From positions 992,001 through 1,056,000 of the forward strand of contig NZ_JAZAPB010000002.1 of NCBI RefSeq assembly GCF_036321025.1: 64,000 bases of DNA, given 5' to 3'. A program made the position numbers and the translations under genes. Below are positions 26,382 through 35,426 of the stretch, piece after piece. The notes below the pieces were generated by a model. It saw only the letters and a list, made by a program, of their open reading frames with translations. It had not been told where the DNA came from and ran no database searches. Numbering within the stretch: position 1 is the stretch's first letter; each line of letters begins with the position of its first letter. Source of the stretch: Alteraurantiacibacter hainanensis. GTDB lineage: Bacteria; Pseudomonadota; Alphaproteobacteria; Sphingomonadales; Sphingomonadaceae.

Positions 26382-27340
26382 CGCAGGACCCGGGCACCTG
26401 GCCCCGGCTGGATTACGCGGCCGAGCGCTCGACCTACGAGACCTGCCACGCGATACTGCAACTGATCGGCAAGCTGCCCACTCGCCTGCTGCCCTGGATC
26501 GCGCATGGCTGGCACGTGGCCCTGCGCATCGAGCCGCACGGCTACCGGACGCGGCCCATGCCGGCGAAAGACGGTCGTACCTTCACAGTCGAACTGGATG
26601 TCCGCGATGCCGCTATCGTGATCCGATGCAGCGACGGAGGTCATTACATCACCGGGATTGCGGGCAAGTCTGTCGCCGAGGTCCGCCGCGATCTCGGGGC
26701 TCTGCTGGCCGAGGCTCGCCTTCCGGCCCCGCTGCACGGCGGGCCGAACGAGGTGCCGGACCCCGTGCCCTTCCACCTCGACACGAAAGCGCGCGACTGG
26801 AACGACGATGTCGCCCTTCGCCTGCACCGCGCATTCGTCTGCGCGGACAGGGCATTCGCGCGATTCAGGTCGCTCTATCTGGGCAAGACTTCGCCCAGCC
26901 ATCTGTTCTGGGGCAGCTTCGACCTCGCCGTCACGCGGTTTTCCGGACGCCGCGCGCCGCCGCACCCTGGCGGCTTCCCCGCGCTGCCCGATGCCGTCAC
27001 CCGCGATGCCTACAGCCATGAGGTGATCAGCGCGGGCTTCTGGCCCGGTGGCAACGGCGTCGACGAAGCCGCGTTCTACACATACGCCTATCCCTCTCCC
27101 GAAGGACTGGCAAAGGAACCAATCCTGCCCGCCGCCGCCTATTGGCATGGAGATCTCGGCGAATTCGTCCTGCCCTATGCGGCAGTGGCAGGGGCCGACG
27201 ATCCCGATGGCGCAGTGATGGAATTCCTGCAGTCGGGTTTCGATGCCGCCGCGCGCCTGCTCGACTGGCCCGATGGCCTGGAAGTGGACGCGGTAAGCTA
27301 TGGCGTCCCGGCCCAGCAGATCGACGTGCCTCACGACTGA
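26378..27340 (+). CDS. DUF5996 family protein, third gene of the ergothioneine operon
   Basis: 320 aa. Recognised as DUF5996 by PRLDYAAERSTYETCHAILQ, FDLAVTRFSGRRAPPHPG and EVISAGFWPGG. The function is unknown. The GTG start overlaps the egtD stop by four bases, which argues for translational coupling and perhaps a related role (for example handling a hercynine or ergothioneine intermediate), but nothing in the sequence demonstrates it. No signal peptide or membrane segment. Confidence 0.8.
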   Translation: MTQDPGTWPRLDYAAERSTYETCHAILQLIGKLPTRLLPWIAHGWHVALRIEPHGYRTRPMPAKDGRTFTVELDVRDAAIVIRCSDGGHYITGIAGKSVAEVRRDLGALLAEARLPAPLHGGPNEVPDPVPFHLDTKARDWNDDVALRLHRAFVCADRAFARFRSLYLGKTSPSHLFWGSFDLAVTRFSGRRAPPHPGGFPALPDAVTRDAYSHEVISAGFWPGGNGVDEAAFYTYAYPSPEGLAKEPILPAAAYWHGDLGEFVLPYAAVAGADDPDGAVMEFLQSGFDAAARLLDWPDGLEVDAVSYGVPAQQIDVPHD

Positions 27341-27379
27341 CTGTCGCAATTGATCGCCGGCAATCCTATATCCCTCCAC

Positions 27380-28054
27380 ATGGATTTTGCCGCCATCTTC
27401 GAGCAGCTTGCCCTGACCATTCGCGAGATACCGCAATCGGGCCTGCTGATGGCGGCGGTGGGCGCGATGGCGGCGGGCGTGCTGGGTTCCGTGCTGGTAA
27501 AGCGCGTTCCACCACTGGGCCGTCTGCTGCGCTTCGGCAGCACCTTTGTCCTCATGGGCGTGCTGGTGCTGGTGGTGCTGCAACTCTCGCGGCTTGACCC
27601 GCGATTCTCCATGGCCGTGCCCGAGATCGGCTTGCCCGAACAGGTGGTGGAGGGCGGCGAAACGCGTGTCCCGCTGTCGCGCGACGGCCACTACTGGCTG
27701 GAGGCCGAGGTCAACGGCCAGCGCGTGCCGTTTCTCGTCGATACCGGCGCCACGCTGACCGCCGTCAGCGAGGAAACGGCCGAGCTTACCGGACTGGAGG
27801 CGCGCGACGGCGGCCTGCCGATCCGCCTGCAGACCGCCAACGGCACGGTCGCAGCCTACATGACCAGCATCGAGAGCCTGCGTTTCGGCAACGTCTATGC
27901 CAGCGGGCTGGATGCCGTGATCGCGCCGGGGCTGGGCAAGACCAACGTGATCGGCATGAACCTGCTTTCGCGACTGGCCAGCGTACGGATAGAGCAGGGC
28001 GAGCTGATACTGGTGCCCAACAACCCGCAACCGCCTCTGCCACCAGCCGATTGA
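27380..28054 (+). CDS. Membrane-anchored retropepsin-like aspartic protease
   Basis: 224 aa. Two N-terminal hydrophobic segments (about 22-45 and 55-75) anchor a C-terminal aspartyl-protease domain with the clan AA motif FLVDTGATLTAVS and the downstream VIGMNLLSRL that closes the fold (TIGR02281-like). As in retropepsins, a single DTGA per chain implies dimerisation. A TTG at 27350 is an alternative start; ATG 27380 gives the better N-terminus. Confidence 0.85.
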   Translation: MDFAAIFEQLALTIREIPQSGLLMAAVGAMAAGVLGSVLVKRVPPLGRLLRFGSTFVLMGVLVLVVLQLSRLDPRFSMAVPEIGLPEQVVEGGETRVPLSRDGHYWLEAEVNGQRVPFLVDTGATLTAVSEETAELTGLEARDGGLPIRLQTANGTVAAYMTSIESLRFGNVYASGLDAVIAPGLGKTNVIGMNLLSRLASVRIEQGELILVPNNPQPPLPPAD

Positions 28055-28098
28055 CGATCCTGCCGGTCTAGGTCACTCTCTGGATCAAGGGAGAGACA

Positions 28099-29466
28099 AT
28101 GGCGGGTGATACGGGCGAACCCACGCGTTTCGACGTGGCGCAATTCATCGATGAGAAGCCGGTCGGAAAGCGCGAGATCGCCACTCTGGTGATCGTATCC
28201 ATCGTGCTGTTCCTCGACGGGTTCGACATGTATTTTCTCGGCAAGATCCTGCCTGCCATCGCGGAAGGGCTGGGCGGCGTCTCCGAAGACATGCAGCCGG
28301 TGGTGAACTACCAGCAGATCGGCATGGCCATCGGCGCCTTCATCATGCCGCCGCTGGCCGACCGGATCGGGCGCAAGCCGGTGCTGGGTCTGTGCCTGCT
28401 GGTATTCGGTTCGCTCACCCTGTGGGCCGCCTGGTCCACCGGGTTCCAGATGCTGGCCTGGCTTCGCGGTATGGCAGGCATCTTCTTCTCCGCCATGCTG
28501 CCCATCGGCCTGGCGCTGCTTGCCGAAAGCACGCCCAAGCGGCGCCGCGCGCTGTTCATGTCGATCGCACTGGTGTGCTTTTCCGGCGGCAACCTGGGCA
28601 GCGGCATCATGGTGAACCAGTTCTTCGACGAACTGGGATGGGAAGGGTTCTTCATCGTCGGCGGCATCGTTCCGCTGCTGGCGCTGCTGCTGTTGCTGTT
28701 CATTCCCGAAAGCCTGGCCTTCCGCGTCAACCGCAACGGCACGGATCCGCGCATCGGGGAGGCCATCCGCAGGCTCGATCCGCAGGCGCAGGTGCCATTG
28801 GGCACGGTGTTCTACATGGGCGACCAGGCCGAGGTGTCGAAGTACGGCCCGCTTGCCATGTTCGGCCCGCGCTACCGGATGCAGACGATCCTGCTGTTCG
28901 CGCTCTGCTTCTTCAGCCTGGGCAACATCGCCCTACTGGCTAACTGGTTGGCCACCTTCATGTACGAGTACCAGAACCTGTCGCTGGAAACCTTCGCGCT
29001 GTACATGATCATCGGTTACTTCGGCGGAGCGTCCGGCACGCTGGTGATGGGCTGGCTGATGGACAGGGTGAATCCCTACTGGCTGATCACCGGCTATTTC
29101 ATCGTCGATGCCGCCGCCATTCTTTCCATCGGCTTCATCCCGCCGCAGCTGGCCGTGGCCTTCGTCACGGCGCTGGTGGTGTGGAACTTCTGCCAGGTCG
29201 GCGGGCAGACCGGCATCAACAACCTGGCGACGCTCAGCTACCCGCCCGAAATGCGGTCGTCCGGCATCGGCTGGGCGGGCGGCTTCGGACGGCTTGGCGG
29301 CATCCTGTTCCCCGCGCTGGGCGGACTGGCGCTGGCGGCGACCTTGCCGCTGGAGATGATCCTGGGCCTGACCGCAATTCCCGCGCTGGTGATCGCGGCG
29401 CTGGTGTTTGCCCTTGGCGTGGTGAACGGCGGCGTGATCGGCGGGCGGCAGGGGGCGACAGCCTGA
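28099..29466 (+). CDS. MFS transporter, aromatic acid:H+ symporter-like
   Basis: 455 aa with 12 predicted transmembrane helices. An acidic N-terminal cytoplasmic segment leads into LFLDGFDMYFLGKILP, where the DGFD in helix 1 is typical of the AAHS (PcaK/BenK) family. The MFS loop motif DRIGRKP is present. GGQTGINNLATLSYPPEMRSSG in the second half also fits AAHS. Substrates in the family are benzoate, protocatechuate and 4-hydroxybenzoate analogues. The Shine-Dalgarno GGGAGAG precedes the ATG. Confidence 0.85.
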   Translation: MAGDTGEPTRFDVAQFIDEKPVGKREIATLVIVSIVLFLDGFDMYFLGKILPAIAEGLGGVSEDMQPVVNYQQIGMAIGAFIMPPLADRIGRKPVLGLCLLVFGSLTLWAAWSTGFQMLAWLRGMAGIFFSAMLPIGLALLAESTPKRRRALFMSIALVCFSGGNLGSGIMVNQFFDELGWEGFFIVGGIVPLLALLLLLFIPESLAFRVNRNGTDPRIGEAIRRLDPQAQVPLGTVFYMGDQAEVSKYGPLAMFGPRYRMQTILLFALCFFSLGNIALLANWLATFMYEYQNLSLETFALYMIIGYFGGASGTLVMGWLMDRVNPYWLITGYFIVDAAAILSIGFIPPQLAVAFVTALVVWNFCQVGGQTGINNLATLSYPPEMRSSGIGWAGGFGRLGGILFPALGGLALAATLPLEMILGLTAIPALVIAALVFALGVVNGGVIGGRQGATA

Positions 29467-29469
29467 TTC

Positions 29470-29871
29470 CTATTCGTCGGGCACCCTGTGGACCAGCTCG
29501 GCCTCGTGACCCTGCGGGCTGACGAATTTCGCGATTCTCAGCCTCGGTGCGACTTCGGTGACGGGCATGGTCACCTTCGCTCCCGCGGCCACGGCCTGCT
29601 CCAGAGCGGTCTCGACATCGTGGGTTATGAATCCCACCGGTCCGTGTCCTTCTCCGATCGACACGTCGCGCCCGTCCTTGAACTCCACCAGCATCATCCT
29701 CGGCCCGTCTTCGCCCTGGTCCGGGATCGCCAGGATGTGCTCCAGGAAGTCCGGCTCGTCGAAGGTGTCCTGAATCTCGAAACCCATTGCGGATCGCCAG
29801 AACTCCAGCGCCGGCGCCATCTGCGGCACGTTGAGCTTCAGAAAGGAGAGGTGGATGTAGGGGTCGGGCAC
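29470..29871 (-). CDS. VOC-superfamily (glyoxalase-fold) protein
   Basis: 133 aa from GTG 29871, placed by GGAGGA upstream and by the family N-terminus. Paired beta-alpha-beta-beta-beta modules (YIHLSFLKLNVPQMAPALEF, then PVGFITHDVETALEQAVAAGA) and the C-terminal FVSPQGHEAELVH indicate a VOC fold. His and Glu positions that could bind a metal are present (H7, E129 region), but the reaction is unknown. It converges with the MFS gene, four bases apart. Confidence 0.75.
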   Translation of the reverse strand: MPDPYIHLSFLKLNVPQMAPALEFWRSAMGFEIQDTFDEPDFLEHILAIPDQGEDGPRMMLVEFKDGRDVSIGEGHGPVGFITHDVETALEQAVAAGAKVTMPVTEVAPRLRIAKFVSPQGHEAELVHRVPDE

Positions 29872-29959
29872 GCGGCAGGCTCCTCCAGAGGCGGGGCTGG
29901 CACGCTTAGCTCCTACCTTCGCTTTTGCAATTCCTCTTCGGCTGGGGCAGGGCGATGCC

Positions 29960-31195
29960 ATGATCCGCCGCGCATTGACGAACACGGGATGGCTGATGGG
30001 CGCGCGCGGCATCAACGCGGTGCTGTCCCTCGTCTACCTCGCGCTTGCCACCCGTTCGCTGGGGCTGGATGCGTTCGGCCAGTTCGTGATCGCCTTCACC
30101 TTCGCCCAGCTGGTGGTGGGATTTACCAGCTTCCAGACCTGGCAGGCGGTGATCCGCTGGGGACAGGACGAGGAAGGGCGGAAGGACGCGACAGGCTTTG
30201 CCCTCGCGCTGGATGCGGTGACGATCGTCGCCGGACTGGTCGCCGCGGCGGTGATCCTTGCCTTTGCCGGAGACTGGCTGCCCATCGCGCCTGAATTGCG
30301 GCTGCCCACTTTCCTGTTCACCGCGGTATCGCTGCTCTCGATCCGATCCACGCCCACCGGCCTGCTGCGCCTGCACGACAGGTACGCCCGCGCCGCCGCC
30401 GCCGATTCCACCACCAGCGTCATCCGTGCCGCCGGAGCCGCGCTAGTGGCCGCGCTCGCCCCCTCCATCCCTGCTTTCCTGCTGATCTGGGGAATCGCCG
30501 AACTGGCGACCGCGGCCATGTACTGGCACCTGGCCGCGCGCACGGAAGCGATCCATTGGCGCCGTTTCGGCCTGCTGCGCCTTCCGCGCCTGCACGAGGG
30601 AGCGTGGCCGTTCGTGATCGGCACCAGCCTGACAGGGATGCTGACCATCGCCAGCCGCCAGTTGCTGGTGCTGCTGGTGGGCGCATTCGGCGGTGCGGCC
30701 CTGGCGGGCATCTATCGCGTGGCCGCGCAGCTGGGTGAGGGCCTGCTGAAACTGGCGCAGGCCCTGCTGCGGGCCACCTATCCGGAACTGGTGCGAAACC
30801 CCGAGCACGCCCGCCGGGTCGCGTCGAGCATCACGCGCATCGCCATCGTCACCGGGCTGGCCGCCGTGGTACTGGCGGCGCTGGCAGGCGACTGGCTGAT
30901 CCTTGCCATTGCGGGCGAGGATTACCTGGCGGCCTACTGGCCCATGATAATCCTGGCCGCCGCGGCCGCGCTCGAACTGGCAGGGGCCAGTCTGGAAGCG
31001 CTGCTGGTGGCGGGGGGACGAGCCATCACCAATTTCGTCCTGCGCGCGGTGCCGACGCTGGCCGGACTGGTCGCCTTGCCCTGGCTGATCGAATGGCGCG
31101 GCGCGACGGGCGCGGCGCTGGTGGTGCTGGCAGCCAGCACGGTAAGCGTTATCGGTTTCGTGATAACAACACGCGAGAAAGCCCTGAAAACTTAG
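29960..31195 (+). CDS. Polysaccharide/O-antigen flippase-like membrane protein
   Basis: 411 aa, about 12 transmembrane segments. The N-terminus NTGWLMGARGINAVLSLVYLALATRSLG is typical of Wzx/MurJ-like MOP-family exporters, followed by FGQFVIAFTFAQL. It probably moves lipid-linked saccharides across the inner membrane. No glycosyltransferase genes lie next to it. It marks the left edge of the catabolic island. Confidence 0.85.
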   Translation: MIRRALTNTGWLMGARGINAVLSLVYLALATRSLGLDAFGQFVIAFTFAQLVVGFTSFQTWQAVIRWGQDEEGRKDATGFALALDAVTIVAGLVAAAVILAFAGDWLPIAPELRLPTFLFTAVSLLSIRSTPTGLLRLHDRYARAAAADSTTSVIRAAGAALVAALAPSIPAFLLIWGIAELATAAMYWHLAARTEAIHWRRFGLLRLPRLHEGAWPFVIGTSLTGMLTIASRQLLVLLVGAFGGAALAGIYRVAAQLGEGLLKLAQALLRATYPELVRNPEHARRVASSITRIAIVTGLAAVVLAALAGDWLILAIAGEDYLAAYWPMIILAAAAALELAGASLEALLVAGGRAITNFVLRAVPTLAGLVALPWLIEWRGATGAALVVLAASTVSVIGFVITTREKALKT

Positions 31196-31232
31196 GGGGC
31201 AGCTTGTTGCAGTGGCAAGGCGATGCGAACTG

Positions 31233-31784
31233 TCAGTCCGCTTCGCGCATTGCCCGCATCTGGGTGCGCCATTCCGCCGGAGTGGGCATGACCGGGTAGT
31301 CGACACGCCGCAGGAATTTCCAGCGGCCGTCCTCGCGAATGAGTTCGTCTTCGTATCGGCCTGCGAGCGCAGGCGTCGGTTCGCCATCGGGGCCGCGCAT
31401 GATCAGCAGGTGGCGCGAGTGTGCTGTTGCCCGGTCGCCGTTTACCTCCACCTCCATGTTGCTGGTGATGTGCAGGCTCTCCCGGTTTACGTAACCGGGG
31501 TCGGGCGCGCCATAGATGCCCACCAGCATTTCCAGGATCGCATCGGGACCGCGGTAGACCAGGTCGCCGTTCACCCATTCGCCTTCCTCGGCGAACAGGG
31601 ATGCGAACGCGGGAAAGTCGCGCGCGTCCTGCGCCCAGGAATAGTCGACCAGCAGCCGCCGGATGGCGAGCTCGTCCTCTGCCCGCTGGATACGCTGCTC
31701 AAGCGACAGCTGCGCGTCGTCGGCCTGCGCGGGAACCGCGGTGAGGAGCAACAGGGCCGAGATGGCCGTCAACAGGCGGATCAC
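31233..31784 (-). CDS. Exported SnoaL/NTF2-like protein (island copy 1)
   Basis: 183 aa from GTG 31784, which overlaps the stop of the upstream SnoaL gene (GTGA). Signal peptide (LLLLTAVPAQA), then an N-terminal helix LEQRIQRAEDELAIRRLLVDYSWAQDARDFPAFASLFAEEGEW and a strand-rich half (ATAHSRHLLIMRGPDGEPTPALAGRYEDELIREDGRWKFLRR) typical of SnoaL_4 domains. It lacks the C-terminal NPVTG extension of the 44-47 kb group. About as long as its partner at 31781, which it resembles along its whole length: a tandem duplicate pair. Confidence 0.8.
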   Translation of the reverse strand: MIRLLTAISALLLLTAVPAQADDAQLSLEQRIQRAEDELAIRRLLVDYSWAQDARDFPAFASLFAEEGEWVNGDLVYRGPDAILEMLVGIYGAPDPGYVNRESLHITSNMEVEVNGDRATAHSRHLLIMRGPDGEPTPALAGRYEDELIREDGRWKFLRRVDYPVMPTPAEWRTQMRAMREAD

Positions 31785-32326
31785 TGGTCCGCCTCCTGCC
31801 CGGCCACCGCCGCTTGCCATTCCTCCGCCGTGGGCATGATGTCTTCCGCCACGCGCCGCGCGATCTTCCATTCGCCTTCGTGCCGCACGAACTCGTCGTG
31901 GTAGAGGCCCGTCAGCGCGGGTGTGGGCTGCCCTTGCGGACCGCGCATGATGAAGATGTATCGCGAGGTGGAAGTCGCGCGGTCGCCATCCAGGTCGATG
32001 CGCGGGTTGCTGACGAGGTGATAGTTCTCGGCATTGGGGCTGTTCGCCGGACCCATGACGCCTGCCACCATGTCGCGTATCTCGGCCCGGCCCCGGCGAC
32101 CCTGGCCATCTGGCTTCGTCCATTCTCCGTCGGGCGTGAACAGTTCGCTGTAGGCGTCGTAGTCGCGCCGATCGAGGAAGGCGGCGTATTCGACGATGAC
32201 GCGCCGGATCGCCAGTTCGTCCTCGACGCGTTGCATTCGCTGTTCCAGCGCAGTCCTGCCCTCCTGCGCGCTGGCGACGGCGGGTCCGGTCGCCAGCAGC
32301 GCGGCGACCACGATCGCTCTGATCAT
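31781..32326 (-). CDS. Exported SnoaL/NTF2-like protein (island copy 2)
   Basis: 181 aa. Signal peptide ends ATGPAVASAQ. It is followed by ALEQRMQRVEDELAIRRVIV, EYAAFLDRRDYDAYSELFTPDGEW and TSRYIFIMRGPQGQPTPALTG. Same architecture as the downstream copy at 31233 and translationally coupled to it. The gene is divergent from the TonB receptor gene at 32700 across a 373-bp spacer. The reaction is unknown; an NTF2-fold lyase, isomerase or hydrolase is inferred. Confidence 0.8.
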   Translation of the reverse strand: MIRAIVVAALLATGPAVASAQEGRTALEQRMQRVEDELAIRRVIVEYAAFLDRRDYDAYSELFTPDGEWTKPDGQGRRGRAEIRDMVAGVMGPANSPNAENYHLVSNPRIDLDGDRATSTSRYIFIMRGPQGQPTPALTGLYHDEFVRHEGEWKIARRVAEDIMPTAEEWQAAVAGQEADQ

Positions 32327-32699
32327 TTCAACACTCTCCCGTCGTTTCCTCCGTCCTGTCCAGGATGGAAAACCGCAAATACCGCCCTCGAAAGCGCTGG
32401 CGGCTTGCCGAAAGTGGACGAATTTCGTGGCTACTTGTCGTTTATTTCGCCGTTCGGGGCCAGCTTCTCGGGCCGACTTTCCAGTTTTGGCAACTCAGGG
32501 GGCCAATAGGGGCAAGGCCTGCCAGCAGGACAAACTCTAAATAGGATTTACCCCTTGTTGCGGGTCCGTCGCGGGCAATTGCCGCGGAAATCTTGCGCAA
32601 GGACGGCAACGGGCGTCCATCGCCGGCAGCAGCCGGAACGATCGCGCCGCCCTCGCCAGAGAAAAATAAGCCGGGATATTCCGGATGGGGAGAGGAAAT
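32327..32699. promoter_or_regulatory. 373-bp divergent intergenic region of the island
   Basis: Spacer between the SnoaL pair (minus) and the TonB receptor (plus). I see no coding frame with a credible start. It should contain both promoters; a GGGAGAGGA Shine-Dalgarno sits just before the receptor ATG. No clear terminator, long palindrome or confident -35/-10 pair could be assigned by eye. Confidence 0.4.
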
Positions 32700-35234
32700 A
32701 TGAGAGACCATTCAAAGATCGCCTCCGGGCGCAATCTTCGCAAGGGCCTGCTGAGCGCGACGGCTCTGGGGCTGGCCGGAATCGTCCATGCTCCGGCGCT
32801 CGCGCAGGACGCCAACGTCAACAACAACGATGCCGCGGTCACGCCCGACGACGATCAGGGGCCCGGCAACGTCATCATCGTGACCGCGCAGCTGCGCGAG
32901 CAGAACGTGCAGGACATTCCACTGTCTATCAGCGCAATCAGCGGCGACCTGCTGGAAGCGCGCAGCCAGACCAACCTGACCGAGGTATCGCAGCAGACGC
33001 CGAACCTGCTGCTGCAGCAGAACCCGTCCGGCTCGGGCAACTCGATGCGCGCCTTCATTCGCGGCGTCGGCCAGTCGGATTTCAGCCCGTCGGTCGAACC
33101 GGGCGTGGGCATCTACATCGACGACATCTACTTCGGCACTGTGACGGCATCGGCCTTCGACCTCGTCGACCTCGACCGTATCGAGGTTCTGCGCGGGCCG
33201 CAGGGCACGCTGGCGGGCATGAACTCGCAGGGTGGTGCCATCAAGCTGTATTCCCGTCTGCCGGAAGGCGATGGCGGGTATGTCGAGGCCTCGCTGGGCA
33301 ACCTGGGTCGCATCGATTTCAAGGGCAGCGCCGACTTTACCGTGGTGGACGATGCCGTCTTTGCTCGTCTTACCGGCGTCTATCGCAACCGTGACGGCCA
33401 TGTGACGCGTTATGATTACGCCTGCGTCAATCCTGACGATCCCGACGTGCAGGCGGGCCTCCTTCCGCGGCTCGCCACCGACGGCGACTGCGTGACGGGC
33501 GAACTCGGCAACCAGGACGTCTACGCCATTCGCGGCGCGCTGCGCATCGCCCCTGGCGGCGGCCCGCTCGAGATCAACCTGATCGGCGACTATACCAACG
33601 ACCGGTCGAACATTCAGGCTTCCACCCTGATCGCCAGTGCCGAATACACCGGTCGGCAGGGACTGCCCTTGCCGTACCAGGGCGTTGAATACGATCACCG
33701 TTTCGTGACCTATGGCCAGTACCGGCCTTCGGACGCGAAGCTGAACGATCCCTATGCCACCTACGCCAACTTCTACGATCCGGGGGTGATGTACGAGGCG
33801 GCAGGCGCTCCCGTGGGCCCGCCGTCCACCGCGCCGGCAGGCGATCCGCTGGGGCCGTTCATCGTCGATCCGCAGCAGAAGCTCGAAGCCTGGGGCTTTT
33901 CGGGGACGGTCGATTATGAACTGAGCGACAACCTCGCGATCAAGTCCATCACCGGCTATCGCCAGTACGACAGCGAGAGCGGGAACGACAACGACAACTC
34001 GCCGGTCGTCTACATCCAGAGCCAGGGCCTGTTCGAGCACGAGCAGTTCAGCCAGGAAGTGCGCCTGAGCGGCGTGTTCCTCGAGGACCGGCTCAACTTC
34101 ACGGTGGGCGGCATCTACTACGACGCCAGCACTCGCTATCTCGACCGGATCCACACGCCGTTCTCCGGCTTCTGCGCCGCGTCGACGCCGTGCTTCTCCT
34201 TCCTCAACGACGATACCGCCGATCTCACGGTCTGGGCCGCGTTCGGCAACGTGGCCTTCGAACTGGTCGAGGGGCTGACGCTGGAAGGCGGCGTTCGCAT
34301 CACCGACGAGACGAAGGACTATACCTTCGGTCGCTTCAACCCGGATGGCGAAGGCGAATACCTGCCGCTCAGCAATCCCAACAACCCGCTCAGCGGCCTG
34401 ACCGATACCTACGCGAAGACGATTGCCGACTATCGTGCAGTCATCACCTACGAGTGGTCGCCGGAAATCATGACCTATGCGCAGTTCGCGACGGGTCACA
34501 AGGGTGGCGGTATCGCGCCGCGTCCCTACGACTTCCGGCAGGTGCGGCCGTTCGGCCCGGAAAAGCTGCGCAACTACGAGGTCGGCTTCAAGACCGACCT
34601 GTTCATGAATCGCGTGCGCCTGAACGGTGCCGCGTTCTACATGGAATACATCGGCTACCAGGGCATCCCGCAGACCTGCGTGGGCGAGGACGGTCAGCAG
34701 CTTCCGCCCGATGGCGGCGGCATCCCCGGACTTTGCGGCCAGTACCTCAACGTGGGCGACGCGGAAGTGAAGGGCTTCGAGCTGGAAGCCTTTCTCGAGC
34801 CGGTCGACGACCTCAACATCGATGCGGCGCTCAGCCTCACCGATTTCGAGTTCACGTCGGTCAACTTCCCCACCACCTCGATCCAGGTCGGTTCCAGCCG
34901 CCCCGGCATCGGCGAATGGAAGTGGAGCATCGGCGCCCAGTACAGGATCGACCTTGGCGGTGCGGGCTCGCTCACGCCGCGCGCGGACCTGAATTACACG
35001 CCGGGCTATTGCGGCGATTTCGCCTGCACGCCCGAGGCGATCGTCGACAGCCGGACGCTGTTGAATGCCCGCGTCACCTACCGCACGGAAGACGAAGACT
35101 GGAGCGTGGCGCTCGAGATGACCAACGTCACCGACGAGTTCTACTACATCAACAAGTTCTTCAACGCCTTCTACGTCACCGGCCAGCCGGGTCGGCCGCG
35201 CGAATACGCCGTGACCGTAAGGCGCAACTTCTGA
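32700..35234 (+). CDS. TonB-dependent outer-membrane receptor
   Basis: 844 aa from ATG 32700. A signal peptide is followed by a plug domain (about 60-170: NVQDIPLSISAISGDLLEAR, FIRGVGQSDFSPSVEPGVGI, DRIEVLRGPQGTLAGMNSQG) and a 22-strand barrel ending in aromatic-rich VTDEFYYINKFF and a terminal NF. The barrel includes extracellular loops with paired cysteines. Sphingomonads use such receptors for aromatic or plant-derived substrates as well as for iron, and the context suggests substrate uptake. An intrinsic terminator follows. Confidence 0.93.
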   Translation: MRDHSKIASGRNLRKGLLSATALGLAGIVHAPALAQDANVNNNDAAVTPDDDQGPGNVIIVTAQLREQNVQDIPLSISAISGDLLEARSQTNLTEVSQQTPNLLLQQNPSGSGNSMRAFIRGVGQSDFSPSVEPGVGIYIDDIYFGTVTASAFDLVDLDRIEVLRGPQGTLAGMNSQGGAIKLYSRLPEGDGGYVEASLGNLGRIDFKGSADFTVVDDAVFARLTGVYRNRDGHVTRYDYACVNPDDPDVQAGLLPRLATDGDCVTGELGNQDVYAIRGALRIAPGGGPLEINLIGDYTNDRSNIQASTLIASAEYTGRQGLPLPYQGVEYDHRFVTYGQYRPSDAKLNDPYATYANFYDPGVMYEAAGAPVGPPSTAPAGDPLGPFIVDPQQKLEAWGFSGTVDYELSDNLAIKSITGYRQYDSESGNDNDNSPVVYIQSQGLFEHEQFSQEVRLSGVFLEDRLNFTVGGIYYDASTRYLDRIHTPFSGFCAASTPCFSFLNDDTADLTVWAAFGNVAFELVEGLTLEGGVRITDETKDYTFGRFNPDGEGEYLPLSNPNNPLSGLTDTYAKTIADYRAVITYEWSPEIMTYAQFATGHKGGGIAPRPYDFRQVRPFGPEKLRNYEVGFKTDLFMNRVRLNGAAFYMEYIGYQGIPQTCVGEDGQQLPPDGGGIPGLCGQYLNVGDAEVKGFELEAFLEPVDDLNIDAALSLTDFEFTSVNFPTTSIQVGSSRPGIGEWKWSIGAQYRIDLGGAGSLTPRADLNYTPGYCGDFACTPEAIVDSRTLLNARVTYRTEDEDWSVALEMTNVTDEFYYINKFFNAFYVTGQPGRPREYAVTVRRNF

Positions 35235-35293
35235 TCAGGGCGCGCGCCGGGGGGGACGGTAACGCCCGCCCCGGCCCGCCGGGTCGCACAAAA

Positions 35294-35331
35294 AAGAACC
35301 CGCAGGCCTTTCGCGAGGTCTGCGGGTTCTT
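35294..35331 (+). terminator. Rho-independent terminator of the TonB receptor gene
   Basis: Perfect 12-bp stem AAGAACCCGCAG / CTGCGGGTTCTT (35294-35305 and 35320-35331), 14-base loop, followed by CCTTTTCC. A preceding A-run would let it also serve the convergent minus-strand operon. Confidence 0.85.
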
Positions 35332-35426
35332 CCTTTTCCGGCCTTTGCACCAAGGGGAGGAGGCACGGAAAAAATCGGGATGGTGTAAGTCTTGTCAGCC
35401 CGTTCCTTCAGCTTTTGGCGGCGGGA

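Noticed and set aside
26114..28030. Very long open frame antisense to egtD, DUF5996 and the protease
   Set aside because: Shadow frame of high-GC coding DNA; its product is Arg/His/Gln-rich without domains and it runs opposite to well-supported genes.
29938..29957. GGCTGGGGCAGGGCGAT resembling the tRNA-Gln 3' end, as a possible left attachment site
   Set aside because: The match is gapped and short; no integrase is nearby. Not enough for an att site.
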